Shown: positions 25,580-34,230 of the stretch, in pieces
How the letters are laid out: each line of letters begins with the position of its first letter
Numbering within the stretch: position 1 is the first letter of the stretch
DNA from: JAAXGI01 sp965206975
GTDB lineage: Bacteria > Gemmatimonadota > Gemmatimonadetes > Longimicrobiales > Gaopeijiaceae
DNA length: 64,000 nt
NCBI GenBank assembly: GCA_965206975.1
Contig: OZ242253.1
Coordinates: 2,356,001-2,420,000 of the forward strand
Reading direction: 5' to 3'
Made by a program: the position numbers and the translations under genes
The notes under the pieces: model-generated
What the model was told of the DNA's origin: nothing
Database searches by the model: none
The model's input: only the letters and a program-made list of their open reading frames with translations

Positions 25580-26473
25580 GTGGGGCGCGGGCACCCGCGC
25601 GGTGGCCGGGGGGAAGGGTTGAGCGGGACCGGGCGCCCTGGCGATGGGACCCCGGTCTCCTCCGACCCGCCGTCGGCGGGCTCGATCACGGAGGCCTTCC
25701 GCGCCCGGCTGGATCGCGGGGAAGCTGCGCTTATTCCGTACGTGTGCGCGGGATTCCCGAGCCGGGACGGGAGCCTCGCCCTCCTCTTCGAGGCTGCCCG
25801 CGCTGGCGCCGACGTGATCGAGCTCGGGATCCCCTTCTCCGATCCGCTCGCCGACGGCCCGACGATCCAGCGGGCAAGCTTCGATGCGCTGGAAGAGGGG
25901 ATGACCGTCCGTGGCACCCTCGAGATCCTCGGCGAATTCAGGGCCGGGAGTTGTGTGCCCGTCGTACTCTTCACCTACCTGAATCCCGTCCACCGCTACG
26001 GAGTGGATGCGTTCGCACGGGCGGCGCGGGAGGCGGGCGCGGAAGGGCTCCTCCTCACGGACCTCCCGGCGGGAGCGGATCCGGGGCTCGAGTCGCGTCT
26101 CCGGCCGGAGGTGGGAGGGATGGATCTGATCCGGCTACTCGCCCCGACGACGACGCCGGCCAGGGCGGCCAAGGTGGCGGGCGAGGGCTCGGGCTTTCTC
26201 TACTACATTTCACGAACGGGAGTCACGGGGGCGCGCGAGGAGTTGAGGAGCGGTCTCGAACGCGAGGTCTCCGAGCTCCGGAAGGTCACGGATCTCCCTG
26301 TCGCGGTCGGTTTCGGGATCTCGACCCGCGAGCAGGCGGCGACGGTAGCCGGGATCGCGGACGGGGTCGTGGTCGGAAGCGCCCTCATCGAGGTGACCCG
26401 GCGGGGTGGGGTAGGGGCGGCGGGGCGTTTCCTCGGATCCCTGCGGGGTGCGATGGACGGAGCGGCCAGCTGA
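25580..26473 (+). CDS. trpA: Tryptophan synthase alpha chain
   Basis: Cleaves indole-3-glycerol phosphate and channels indole to TrpB. Up to 297 residues; the core begins at SITEAFRARL (about residue 35). Catalytic positions: Glu in VIELGIPFSDPLADGPTIQ and Asp in LLLTDLPAG. YYISRTGVTG and VGFGIST are also conserved. The GTG at 25580 has GGAG four bases upstream; a TTG at 25619 behind a G-rich stretch would give a more usual length of about 284. It converges on the rqcH-like gene. Confidence 0.93.
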   Translation: MGRGHPRGGRGEGLSGTGRPGDGTPVSSDPPSAGSITEAFRARLDRGEAALIPYVCAGFPSRDGSLALLFEAARAGADVIELGIPFSDPLADGPTIQRASFDALEEGMTVRGTLEILGEFRAGSCVPVVLFTYLNPVHRYGVDAFARAAREAGAEGLLLTDLPAGADPGLESRLRPEVGGMDLIRLLAPTTTPARAAKVAGEGSGFLYYISRTGVTGAREELRSGLEREVSELRKVTDLPVAVGFGISTREQAATVAGIADGVVVGSALIEVTRRGGVGAAGRFLGSLRGAMDGAAS

Positions 26474-26524
26474 CGAGCCGTTCCGGGAGGAAGCACGAGC
26501 ATCGGCTCCCGGTCGGGTGCACCC

Positions 26525-28210
26525 TCAGAGCGGACGCGGGAGCCGCTCCACGATCGTCGGGTCCGGGGTCACGAAGACGGTCTGTAGCCGCCCCGGCACC
26601 ACGCTCCCTGGGGCAGCGCCGCGAGGCTTCCTGACGTACTTCCTGCGTGTCCAGGCGACGGCGACCCGCCCCGAGTGCCGGGCGGAGGAGTGGAGGGCGG
26701 CGAGCGTGGCCGCCTCGGCTAGGTCGCGGCGGGGCGGCCTTCCGTCGCCGCGCCAGCGGAGGATCACGTGGGCGCCCGAACTCTGCTGCGCGTGCATCCA
26801 GATGTCGTCGGGACGCGAGTGGCGGAAGGTGAGATCGTCGTTTTCCCGGGCGCCTCGGCCTACCCGGATCTCAAGGCCGCCCGAACTCACGAATCTCCGG
26901 TAGGGAAGGGCGCGCTCTCCCCGCGCCCGCGCGGGCTTCCCCTTCCCGCCGCCGCCGGGCACGGCCGGGAAGAGCGCGGGGTCGACCTCCCCCCTCCGGA
27001 GACCGTCCACCAAGCGCTTCCACCGCTCGACTTCACGCTGGGCCTCGCGTATTAGGCCGGGGAGGGCCGCTCTGGCGCGCTCGGCCTTCGCAGCCGCCCG
27101 GAAGAACCGGTTCGCGTTCTCCCTCGGGGAGAGCGCCGGATCCAGATCGATCTCGACGCGGTTGCCCTCGAAGTCGGTCGTCGTGACTCGTTCGGATCGC
27201 CCCGGCATCTCTGAGAGGCGGGCCAGAAGGAGGCTTCCCAAGGCGCGAGCGGCAGCGGGATCGGGTGCTGCCTCGACCTGCCGCGTCAGCTTCTCCACCT
27301 TGCGCCGGGCCCCCTTGAGCTTACCCCGGGCCTGCTCGAGGAGCCCGGCGGGGAGGGTGAGCGCTTCGATCGGTTCGGCCTCTCCGTTCGATTCACGGGC
27401 AACCTGTATCGCCTCGAGGAGCGTTGTCCTCGCCTCCACAGGGGTCTCGCTCCCCTCAGCCGCCGCGCCGCCGTGCCTCGCCCCGGGCCGTGCCTCTTCG
27501 GGGGCGAGTGCCACCGGATACGGGAAGCGCACCTCAGCGTTCCCCACAAGGAACGCGCCCCACGAGCCGGGCTCGATCATCTCCTGCCAACGCTCCCACC
27601 CACGCGAGCCGACCAGCGCATCGACGTTCATGGGAGAGCTCCAGGCGACCCTCCGAAGGATCGCCTCACGCGGGCTCGGCTCCTCTCCGGCGCCCGCCTC
27701 GGTCAACGCCCTCCACTCTCCCGCGCTCAACTGTCCGTTTGCTCCGGCTCGCTCGGGCCGGGCCGGAGGACGGTAGGCGGCCCCCACGGTCAGGGGCCGG
27801 CCCGGGCTCTCCCGAGGAACTAGGACGTGGCGAATTGTTCGGGTGGCCGTCTCCACGACGAGCGCATTCTGTCGGTTGCGAATGAGCTCGAGGATGACCT
27901 CCAGAGGCCTCCGCCCGCTGCGTCCCTGGGAGAGGCCGAGGGTCAGGATGCTCTCGTCGACCGGCGCCCGCACGAACAAGACGGTATACGGGCAGGGCTT
28001 TGCCTCGGGTGGCGGCTCCCACCGCTGGAGGAGGGAGATCCAGCCTTGCCCGGGCGCCAGCTCGGCGGCGAGCGTATGGCCACGCAGGTAGATGAGGAGG
28101 CGGCGCCCGGCACGGTCGACAAGGAGGGAGCGGACGCGAGCTCCCCGGAGGCTCGCATCGAGTTCGCGAGCCACGGCGGAGGCGAGGAGCGGATCCCACT
28201 GCATGGACAT
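26525..28210 (-). CDS. NFACT-family protein (RqcH/FbpA-like)
   Basis: About 561 residues from the ATG at 28210. The N-terminal NFACT-N domain starts DPLLASAVARELDASLRG and includes LLIYLRGHTLAAEL. A coiled-coil region rich in Arg/Ala/Glu lies in the middle (about residues 290-400). The C-terminal NFACT-R domain (DUF814) contains RFVSSGGLEIRVGRGARENDDLTF, then HARPDDIW-like RHSRPDDIWMHAQQSSGAHVIL and a basic TRRKYVRKP segment. Relatives bind stalled 50S subunits and add alanine tails in ribosome quality control; this role is inferred from family. It diverges from panB. Confidence 0.85.
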   Translation of the reverse strand: MSMQWDPLLASAVARELDASLRGARVRSLLVDRAGRRLLIYLRGHTLAAELAPGQGWISLLQRWEPPPEAKPCPYTVLFVRAPVDESILTLGLSQGRSGRRPLEVILELIRNRQNALVVETATRTIRHVLVPRESPGRPLTVGAAYRPPARPERAGANGQLSAGEWRALTEAGAGEEPSPREAILRRVAWSSPMNVDALVGSRGWERWQEMIEPGSWGAFLVGNAEVRFPYPVALAPEEARPGARHGGAAAEGSETPVEARTTLLEAIQVARESNGEAEPIEALTLPAGLLEQARGKLKGARRKVEKLTRQVEAAPDPAAARALGSLLLARLSEMPGRSERVTTTDFEGNRVEIDLDPALSPRENANRFFRAAAKAERARAALPGLIREAQREVERWKRLVDGLRRGEVDPALFPAVPGGGGKGKPARARGERALPYRRFVSSGGLEIRVGRGARENDDLTFRHSRPDDIWMHAQQSSGAHVILRWRGDGRPPRRDLAEAATLAALHSSARHSGRVAVAWTRRKYVRKPRGAAPGSVVPGRLQTVFVTPDPTIVERLPRPL

Positions 28211-28401
28211 GCCCGGGAAGGTAACGGGCGGCCGCGTCGCCGTCCGCCCGGGCGGGCGCCGTGGAACGGCTCTTGCCCAAGGGGGGTCTCTATACGCCGT
28301 TCTAAACGGCCCCGCCCGGGTCTCTTCGGATCCCAGCCTCCACTCGGCCTCCCATTGGCGCTCCTCGCCGTGCCCCGAAATCGCCGCCCTCAAGGAAGAC
28401 C
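28211..28401. promoter_or_regulatory. Divergent intergenic region, rqcH-like/panB
   Basis: 190 bp between two divergent genes. It contains a perfect 12-bp GC palindrome CCGCCCGGGCGG (28244-28255). AAGGAAG just before the panB ATG is a good ribosome-binding site. No promoter can be assigned with confidence. Confidence 0.3.
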
Positions 28402-29205
28402 ATGACGGTTCAGGACTTTATTGATATGAAGTTGCGCGGGGAGCCGATCACCGTCCTCACCTGCTACGACTACCTCTTCGCGAGGATCCTGGAGGAGGAG
28501 GGGGTCGACATGATCCTGGTCGGCGACTCGCTGGGCCAGGTTGTGTTGGGTTACGAGTCGACGCTTCCCGTCACCCTGGACGATATGATCTCGCATACGC
28601 GGGCCGTTCGGCGGGGTGCCCCGAGAACGTTCACGGTCGTCGATCTCCCCTTCATGACGTATCAGGCGTCGGTCTCGGAGGCCTTCCAGAGCGCCGGACG
28701 GGTCATGAAGGAAACGGGCGCGCAGGCGGTGAAGCTCGAGGGAGGGGACGAGGAGACGTGCGAGACGATCCGGCGGCTGGTTCGGGCCGGGATCCCGGTC
28801 ATGGGTCACGTGGGGTTCATTCCCCAGTCCGTGCACAGGATCGGAGGATCGCGTGTCCAGGGGCGGGGTCCGGGGGATGCGGAGCGACTCCTCGAAGAGG
28901 CGAGGGCGCTCGAGGCGGCCGGGTGCTTCTCCGTCGTTCTCGAGCTCGTGGTGGGGACGGTTGCTCGAAGGATCTCTGAGGAGCTCACCATCCCGACGAT
29001 CGGGATCGGTGCCGGCGTTCACTGCGACGGTCAGGTCCTGGTGCTCCCGGATGCGCTCGGGCTGAACCCCGATTTCCGTCCGCGCTTCCTCAAGCGCTTC
29101 GCTGAGCTCGCACACGCCAGCCGCCGGGGCGCCCGCGGATACATTCGCGAGGTCCGGAACCGGACGTACCCGGGGCCCGAACACACCTTTGGCGAGGAAG
29201 TGTGA
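28402..29205 (+). CDS. panB: 3-methyl-2-oxobutanoate hydroxymethyltransferase
   Basis: First step of pantothenate synthesis: ketopantoate from alpha-ketoisovalerate and methylene-THF. 267 residues. Conserved: LTCYDYLFARI, ILVGDSLGQVVLGY (metal-binding Asp), VVDLPFMTYQ, VKLEGG, MGHVGFIPQSVHRIGG, LELV and TIGIGAG. Overlaps panC as GTGA. Aspartate decarboxylase panD is not in the window. Confidence 0.95.
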   Translation: MTVQDFIDMKLRGEPITVLTCYDYLFARILEEEGVDMILVGDSLGQVVLGYESTLPVTLDDMISHTRAVRRGAPRTFTVVDLPFMTYQASVSEAFQSAGRVMKETGAQAVKLEGGDEETCETIRRLVRAGIPVMGHVGFIPQSVHRIGGSRVQGRGPGDAERLLEEARALEAAGCFSVVLELVVGTVARRISEELTIPTIGIGAGVHCDGQVLVLPDALGLNPDFRPRFLKRFAELAHASRRGARGYIREVRNRTYPGPEHTFGEEV

Positions 29206-30119
29206 AGGCCGCGACTTCTTCCCTCCCCGTCGTGCGCACGCGCGAGGCGCTCGGGATGGAGCTCGATATCCTCAGGCGCTCCGGCACGACGCTCAGCCTC
29301 GTACCGACGATGGGCTCCCTCCACCCCGGTCACTTCTCCCTCATCGAACGGGCGTGCGGGGTCGCCGATGCGACCGTCGTCTCGGTCTTCGTGAACCGGC
29401 TCCAGTTTGGCGATGCGGAGGACTTCGACGTGTATCCGCGCAACCTCGCACGCGACGTGGAGCTCGCCGCCGCCCACGGTGCGGGGCTCGTCTTCGCACC
29501 GGGGGAGGAGGATATGTATCCCGCCGGAGAGCCCCGCATTCACGTCGAGCCGGGCCCGATGGGCGAACGGCTCTGCGGGCGCCATCGGCCGGGTCACTTC
29601 CGCGGGGCCCTGACAGTTGTGGCGAAGCTCTTCGGACTCGTCCGACCGGACGTGGCCGTCTTCGGCCGAAAGGACTTTCAGCAGTGTGTGCTCGTGCGTC
29701 AGATGATCCGTGACCTGGAGCTCGGGGTCCGCCTGGAGGTTGCGCCGACCGTCCGGGATCCGGACGGCCTCGCGCTGAGCTCGAGGAATGGGCACCTGCG
29801 GCCGGAGGAGCGACGGGCTGCGGCCGGCCTATCCCGGGCCCTCTTTGCCGCGCAGGATGGCTTCGAGAGGGGAGAGCCTGACGCCGTGGCACTCTGCCGG
29901 ATCGTTGATTCCGTTATCACGGAGTACGGGAACCTGCGCCTTCAATATGCCGAGTGCGTGGACCCGGCGACGCTGGCGCCCGTGGCCCGGTGCGACGCGG
30001 GGACGGTGCTCGCGGTCGCCGCGTTCTGCGGCGAGGCCCGGCTGATAGACAACGTGGTCCTCGGGGCCTCCGCACCGGACCCGCACGTGGGCCGTGATCT
30101 GGCGCGGTTGGGCGGTTGA
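29202..30119 (+). CDS. panC: Pantothenate synthetase
   Basis: ATP-dependent ligation of pantoate and beta-alanine. 305 residues. The nucleotidyltransferase motif MGSLHPGHFSLI carries the HxGH signature; VFVNRLQFG, GRHRPGHFRGALTVV, VFGRKDFQQ and LSSRNGHL are the other family blocks. The R in VFVNRLQFG replaces the proline usual there (VNPLQF). GTG start overlaps panB; the stop overlaps the following TTG as TTGA. Confidence 0.94.
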   Translation: MKAATSSLPVVRTREALGMELDILRRSGTTLSLVPTMGSLHPGHFSLIERACGVADATVVSVFVNRLQFGDAEDFDVYPRNLARDVELAAAHGAGLVFAPGEEDMYPAGEPRIHVEPGPMGERLCGRHRPGHFRGALTVVAKLFGLVRPDVAVFGRKDFQQCVLVRQMIRDLELGVRLEVAPTVRDPDGLALSSRNGHLRPEERRAAAGLSRALFAAQDGFERGEPDAVALCRIVDSVITEYGNLRLQYAECVDPATLAPVARCDAGTVLAVAAFCGEARLIDNVVLGASAPDPHVGRDLARLGG

Positions 30120-30694
30120 AGCTCCACCCCATCCTCTCCGTCGCGGCGCGAGGGCGGATCCCCGCCTGGGCTCGAGCGGGCCCGGCCCGGCGCGCGCACA
30201 TGGAGCGCGTGGCTCGGCTCCTTGGGGAGTGGGCGGCGGCGAGGGGCCTCGGCGAGGGGGAGAGCGAGCGCTGGAGGGCTGCGGGATGGCTGCACGATGT
30301 CCTCAGGGAGGCGGATCCGCGTGAGCTTCGGGAGCTCCTTCCCGCGAAGTTGGCGAACCTCCCGGCGCGAGTACTCCACGGCCCGGCCGCCGCCGTCCGC
30401 CTCCGGGCGGAGGGGGTCGATGACGAACCCTTCCTTCTCGCCGTCGCATTTCATACCATCGGACATCCGGAACTCGATACCTTGGGGCGAGCCGTCTACG
30501 CGGCCGACTTCCTGGAGCCGGGCCGGAGGGAACGCATGGAGTGGCGGGAAGCACTCAGGGCGAGGATGTTGGTCGAGCCCGATGTCGTCGTTCTAGAGGT
30601 CGCCAGGGTCCGCATCGGCCAGCTCCTCGAGGTGGCTGCGCCGATGCGCCGGGAGACGTGTGACTTCTGGAACACGTTGACCCGAGATGGTTAG
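30116..30694 (+). CDS. HD-domain phosphohydrolase, YqeK-like
   Basis: 192 residues from a TTG coupled to panC. HD-superfamily metal ligands: RRAHMERVARLLG (His), GWLHDVLREAD (His-Asp), HGPAAAVRL and AFHTIGHPELDTLGRAVYAADFLEPGR. The last block (HT-x-G...YxADFxEPGR) resembles YqeK, which hydrolyses diadenosine tetraphosphate. Usually YqeK follows nadD; here nadD is missing and pantothenate genes stand in its place. Nucleotide-second-messenger hydrolysis is inference. Confidence 0.75.
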   Translation: MKLHPILSVAARGRIPAWARAGPARRAHMERVARLLGEWAAARGLGEGESERWRAAGWLHDVLREADPRELRELLPAKLANLPARVLHGPAAAVRLRAEGVDDEPFLLAVAFHTIGHPELDTLGRAVYAADFLEPGRRERMEWREALRARMLVEPDVVVLEVARVRIGQLLEVAAPMRRETCDFWNTLTRDG

Positions 30695-31355
30695 GCGGAG
30701 GAGGGACGAGCCGCGCTGGCCGTTCCTCCTCTTGTCTTGCGTTCTCCTCGTGGGTATCGGGGTGGTGGCGGTCGTCACGGGCTCCTTCGGTGCGGGCGAG
30801 GAGGCGCCCGTCGGTGAGGCGGCGTCCGCGGTTGGGTCGGCCGATGGCGTGCCTGTGGAGGATTCGCTGGCCGAAGACGTTCCGGTCGATGAGGCGCTGG
30901 CGGGGGGCTCTCCCGCTGGGCCGGAGTCCGAACTCCGGGTCCCGACGCCGAACAACCGGGTTCGCGTTGAGGTATTGAATGGAGGAGGTGTTGCCGGGGT
31001 GGCGGGCACGGCCACGGATATCCTCCGCCGTCGGGGGTTTGACGTCGTCTACTTCGGCAACGAGTTATCTTTCGGACGGGACAGCTCCCTCGTCCTGGAC
31101 CGGACCCGGATGGAGGGCGCCATGGAGGCGGTCAGCGAGGGTCTCGGGATCGCTGCCTCCCGCGCCGAGTCGGATTCCACGCGACTCGTGGATATCACGG
31201 TCTTTCTCGGCACTGACTGGCAACCGCCATTGCCTCTGCCGGGTCGTTCGGATATCGCGGGGCCCGAGGCGTCTGGTGAGGGCGAGGACGGGAGTCTCGT
31301 CGGGCGCCCGTGGTCGTGGCGGAATCTCTTGAGATTCATAGAAGGAGTTCTATAG
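30687..31355 (+). CDS. LytR_C domain membrane protein
   Basis: 222 residues. A basic N-terminus is followed by one transmembrane helix (about residues 11-33, PFLLLSCVLLVGIGVVAVV). A linker rich in Ala, Glu, Val and Pro follows, then a LytR_C (PF13399-like) domain starting VRVEVLNGGGVAGVAGTATDILRRRGFDVVYFGN. The catalytic LCP domain normally found with LytR is absent, as in the stand-alone members found beside yqeK/rsfS genes. An envelope role is inferred. The ATG overlaps the previous stop by 8 bp. Confidence 0.75.
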   Translation: MVRRRRDEPRWPFLLLSCVLLVGIGVVAVVTGSFGAGEEAPVGEAASAVGSADGVPVEDSLAEDVPVDEALAGGSPAGPESELRVPTPNNRVRVEVLNGGGVAGVAGTATDILRRRGFDVVYFGNELSFGRDSSLVLDRTRMEGAMEAVSEGLGIAASRAESDSTRLVDITVFLGTDWQPPLPLPGRSDIAGPEASGEGEDGSLVGRPWSWRNLLRFIEGVL

Positions 31356-31357
31356 AA

Positions 31358-32125
31358 GTGGCATCGAGCGAGAGAGAGGGATCTGCGGCCGATCGCCGAG
31401 GGGCGCGTCGGGAGGCCCGAGGGGCCGAGGTCGAGCGGCGCGGGGCACGCGGCGAGCTCTGGGAGTGGGGAAAGACCCTGGTGCTCACCGTTGTCTTCCT
31501 CGTGATCATCCGGACCTTCCTGGTTCAGACGTTCGTGATTACCTCCGGTTCGATGGAGGAGACGCTCCTCGTCGGGGACTTTCTCATGGTCAACCGGCTC
31601 GGACTCGGGACTCGGATTCCGGGCACGCAGGTACTCACCCCCGGATACTCCGAGCCGCAGCGCGGAGACGTCCTCGTCTTCGACCCGGCGCACGAAGAGG
31701 GGATCAAGCTCGTGAAGCGGCTCGTCGGGATGCCGGGTGACACCCTCGGCATGAGAGACAAGGTTCTCTACATCAACGGGGTGCGCCAGGGAGAGCCCTA
31801 CGCGCTGTGGGGCGATCCGAACGGAGACGACGAGCACCCTTGGATGGAGTGGCAGGTCGAGCACCTCCCGGACGACGTCGACGCCAAGACCTACATCCCG
31901 ACTCGCGACAACTGGGGCCCCCTCGTGGTCCCCGAGGAGCGTTACTTCATGCTCGGCGACAACCGGGACTTCTCCTTGGACTCACGCTACTGGGGGGTGA
32001 TCGAGCGCTGGCGGATCGAGGGGAGGGCGATGTTCTTCTACTTCTCCTACAATCGGGACTCGCTGGCCCCGTTCGCCTTCGTCCGCGAGGTTCGCCTGGA
32101 CCGGGTGGGGAAGCGGATCCGCTGA
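31358..32125 (+). CDS. lepB: Signal peptidase I
   Basis: Membrane serine protease removing signal peptides. About 255 residues from a GTG at 31358 with GAAGGAG ten bases upstream; the open frame extends 16 codons upstream, but that is not needed. One transmembrane helix (about residues 40-58), then catalytic Ser65 (TSGSMEETLLVGD) and Lys120 (KLVKRLVGMPGD). The box FMLGDNRDFSLDSRYWG is present. A 25-residue cytoplasmic stretch rich in Arg and Glu precedes the helix. Located two bases behind the LytR_C gene. Confidence 0.95.
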   Translation: MASSEREGSAADRRGARREARGAEVERRGARGELWEWGKTLVLTVVFLVIIRTFLVQTFVITSGSMEETLLVGDFLMVNRLGLGTRIPGTQVLTPGYSEPQRGDVLVFDPAHEEGIKLVKRLVGMPGDTLGMRDKVLYINGVRQGEPYALWGDPNGDDEHPWMEWQVEHLPDDVDAKTYIPTRDNWGPLVVPEERYFMLGDNRDFSLDSRYWGVIERWRIEGRAMFFYFSYNRDSLAPFAFVREVRLDRVGKRIR

Positions 32126-32141
32126 GGCGGGCCCGGAACGC

Positions 32142-33443
32142 TTAGCCTCCGCGCTCCGGCGCGGACGTCCCCACTCCCCGGACTTCGGATCCGGCGAGCG
32201 CCTTCGCCCGGAGTTGACCGCACGCGGCGTCGATGTCTCGGCCGCGCGGCCTCCGAACCGCCGCCGCGATCCCTGCGGCCTCGAGGGAGGAACGGAACCG
32301 CTCGATCGTCGAGGGCCTCGAGGGAACCCAATCCCGATACGGGATCGGATTGAAGGGGATCAGGTTCACAAAGGCGCCCACTGCGTGGGCCAGCCTGGCG
32401 AGTTCGGGGACGAGCGATTCGTCATCGTTGATCCCCCGAATCATCGTGTACTCGAAGGTCACCCGCCGTCTCTTCCTCTCCCGGAACTCCCGAAGCGCCG
32501 CGATGACCTCAGGGAGCGGATGACGCTTCTCGAGCGGGATCAGCCTCTCCCGGAGCTCAGAGACCGGTGCGTGGAGAGAGAGAGCGAGACCGAATTGTTC
32601 AGGTCTCTCCGAGAGCTCCCTGATACCGTGCACGAGGCCGACGGTAGAGATCGTGATCCGTCTCGCCCCCAGGCCGAAGCCCTCGTTCAGTACCGTGAGA
32701 GAGGTGTGCAGCGCCGGCCGATTCGCGAGGGGTTCTCCCATCCCCATGAAGACTACGTGCGTGATCGGGCCGTAGCCCTGCTCAAGGGCCCACCCGCGTG
32801 CGCCCCGGAACTGCGCCGCAATCTCTCCGGCGCTGAGTTGCCGGGAAAACCCCGCCCAACCCGTCGCGCAGAATGTGCAGCCGAGCGCGCACCCCGCTTG
32901 CGACGACACGCACAGCGTCAGGCGCCGCCGCTCCGGGATCAGGACCGACTCCACGAGTTCGCCGTCGCCCAGCACCCAGAGGTGCTTCGCGGTGCCGTCC
33001 GTCGATCGGGACACGGACCTGGCTTCGAGCGCCGTGAGCCGGAAGGCCCGTGCCAGCTCGGCCCGCACGGCGCTCGGAAGGTTGCTCATGCGATCGAACG
33101 ACGCGTTCTCCGTCCCGTAGATCCAACGCCGGACCTGTTCTGTTCGATAGGCCGGCTCGCCTCGGTTCGCGAGGTGTCGGGCGAGTTCCGACTCGACCTC
33201 AAGCGGGGGGAGGCCGAGGAGGTCCACGCGGTCGTCCGGGGATCGGCCACGACGTGGGGGCACGGGCGGGCTGCGCGTCGAGCTCTGCCCCTGCGCGGGT
33301 GGCTCCCTAGCTTCATCAGCGGCGTTCGTCGACGCCAGCACTCTGGCGGACGGGAGGTCCGTGACCGCCGCGGCCTCGGGGCAGCGAACGTCGCCTGTGC
33401 GAACGTCCTGCGTGCCGACTCTCGGCAAGGAGTACGATGTCAT
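32142..33443 (-). CDS. rlmN: 23S rRNA (adenine2503-C2)-methyltransferase
   Basis: Radical-SAM methyltransferase of 23S rRNA A2503 (and tRNA A37). 433 residues from the ATG at 33443; the first 70 or so are non-conserved. An HTH-like region (VRRWIYGTENASFDRMSNLP) is followed by the CxxxCxxC cluster Cys185/189/192 (CALGCTFCATG), GMGEPLANRPA and ISTVGLVHGI. The C-terminal DIDAACGQL carries the methyl-acceptor cysteine. Convergent with lepB, 16 bp apart. Confidence 0.94.
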   Translation of the reverse strand: MTSYSLPRVGTQDVRTGDVRCPEAAAVTDLPSARVLASTNAADEAREPPAQGQSSTRSPPVPPRRGRSPDDRVDLLGLPPLEVESELARHLANRGEPAYRTEQVRRWIYGTENASFDRMSNLPSAVRAELARAFRLTALEARSVSRSTDGTAKHLWVLGDGELVESVLIPERRRLTLCVSSQAGCALGCTFCATGWAGFSRQLSAGEIAAQFRGARGWALEQGYGPITHVVFMGMGEPLANRPALHTSLTVLNEGFGLGARRITISTVGLVHGIRELSERPEQFGLALSLHAPVSELRERLIPLEKRHPLPEVIAALREFRERKRRRVTFEYTMIRGINDDESLVPELARLAHAVGAFVNLIPFNPIPYRDWVPSRPSTIERFRSSLEAAGIAAAVRRPRGRDIDAACGQLRAKALAGSEVRGVGTSAPERGG

Positions 33444-33840
33444 GCGTGGGATTGTATACGCAGGCGGCCCGGATCAGCTACGTTGCCACGATAGCCGTCG
33501 GGACTCGTATAGACGAATGACGGCTTGAAGTCGGGCAGGCGGCGGATCCGTATCTCGATGCCATTCGCCCTCTTGGCCTTCCGATCCTCGCGCCGCGCGG
33601 TGACCCCACCCCGATGACCGCTGCCGCAAGAAATCGAACGCCAATTCCGGTCGGCCGCGGTGTTCCGACTCGTTCCCGGGGAGCGTCCAATTTCCTTGAG
33701 CCCGGATATTCCCGTGCTTACCTTTGCCCCCGTCTTCCCCCGGTGGCGTCGGGGATCGCCCCGCCTCCCCGAGGGGACCTGTTCCATGCCGAGGGCGGCG
33801 TGTGCGCGCGGGTGAAGGAGCTCCGGCAGGTGAAGGGTCG
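33444..33840. promoter_or_regulatory. Candidate promoter for the vanZ-aspS operon
   Basis: A 397-bp divergent intergenic region. On the plus strand TTGAGC (33696-33701), a 17-bp spacer and TACCTT (33719-33724) form a plausible sigma70-type promoter giving a leader of about 110 nt before vanZ. Frames through the region show no recognisable protein, although one minus-strand frame ends with a 4-base overlap of rlmN. Confidence 0.35.
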
Positions 33841-34230
33841 GTGAAGCGCACGGCCGTCGCCTGGGGGCCGGCCGTTCTCTGGGCGGCTTGCCTCTTTCTC
33901 CTGAGTGAGATTCGGGCGATCCCACCCGATCTCGCGCCGCTCCTCATGATACCCGACAAGCTTGCCCACGTCGCCCTGTATCTCGTCTTCGGCGGGCTGA
34001 TCGCGCGGGCCCGGTCGCTCAGGGGAGCCGGGGTCCCGCAAGGGGTTCTCATCGTCGCCGGCGCCTTGTACGCGGGCTTCGACGAGTGGCACCAGAGCCT
34101 TGTGCCGGGTAGGAATCCGGAGCTGGAAGACTGGTTGGCGGATGTGGCGGGTCTTGCAGCCGGCTACTTTGCGGTCGGGTTCGCCCGAAGGCGAAGCTCT
34201 CTCGAACTGAACGACATGGGTCAGGAATGA
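33841..34230 (+). CDS. VanZ-family membrane protein
   Basis: 129 residues from a GTG at 33841. Hydrophobic segments near residues 7-20, 37-52 and 68-80, with the VanZ signature IPDKLAHVALYLVFGGL and DEWHQSLVPGRNPELEDWLADVAG. VanZ-like proteins are small membrane proteins whose founder gives teicoplanin resistance by an unknown mechanism; most chromosomal members have no assigned role. The stop overlaps aspS as ATGA. Confidence 0.85.
   Translation: MKRTAVAWGPAVLWAACLFLLSEIRAIPPDLAPLLMIPDKLAHVALYLVFGGLIARARSLRGAGVPQGVLIVAGALYAGFDEWHQSLVPGRNPELEDWLADVAGLAAGYFAVGFARRRSSLELNDMGQE

Noticed and set aside
33614..33844. A 76-codon plus-strand frame ending in GTGA overlap with vanZ
   Set aside because: The overlap looks like the local style of coupling, but the protein has no plausible fold, and the candidate promoter (33696-33724) lies inside it.
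33440..33925. A minus-strand frame ending with a 4-base overlap of the rlmN start
   Set aside because: Only the last 45 residues look protein-like; no family recognised and no ribosome-binding site seen.
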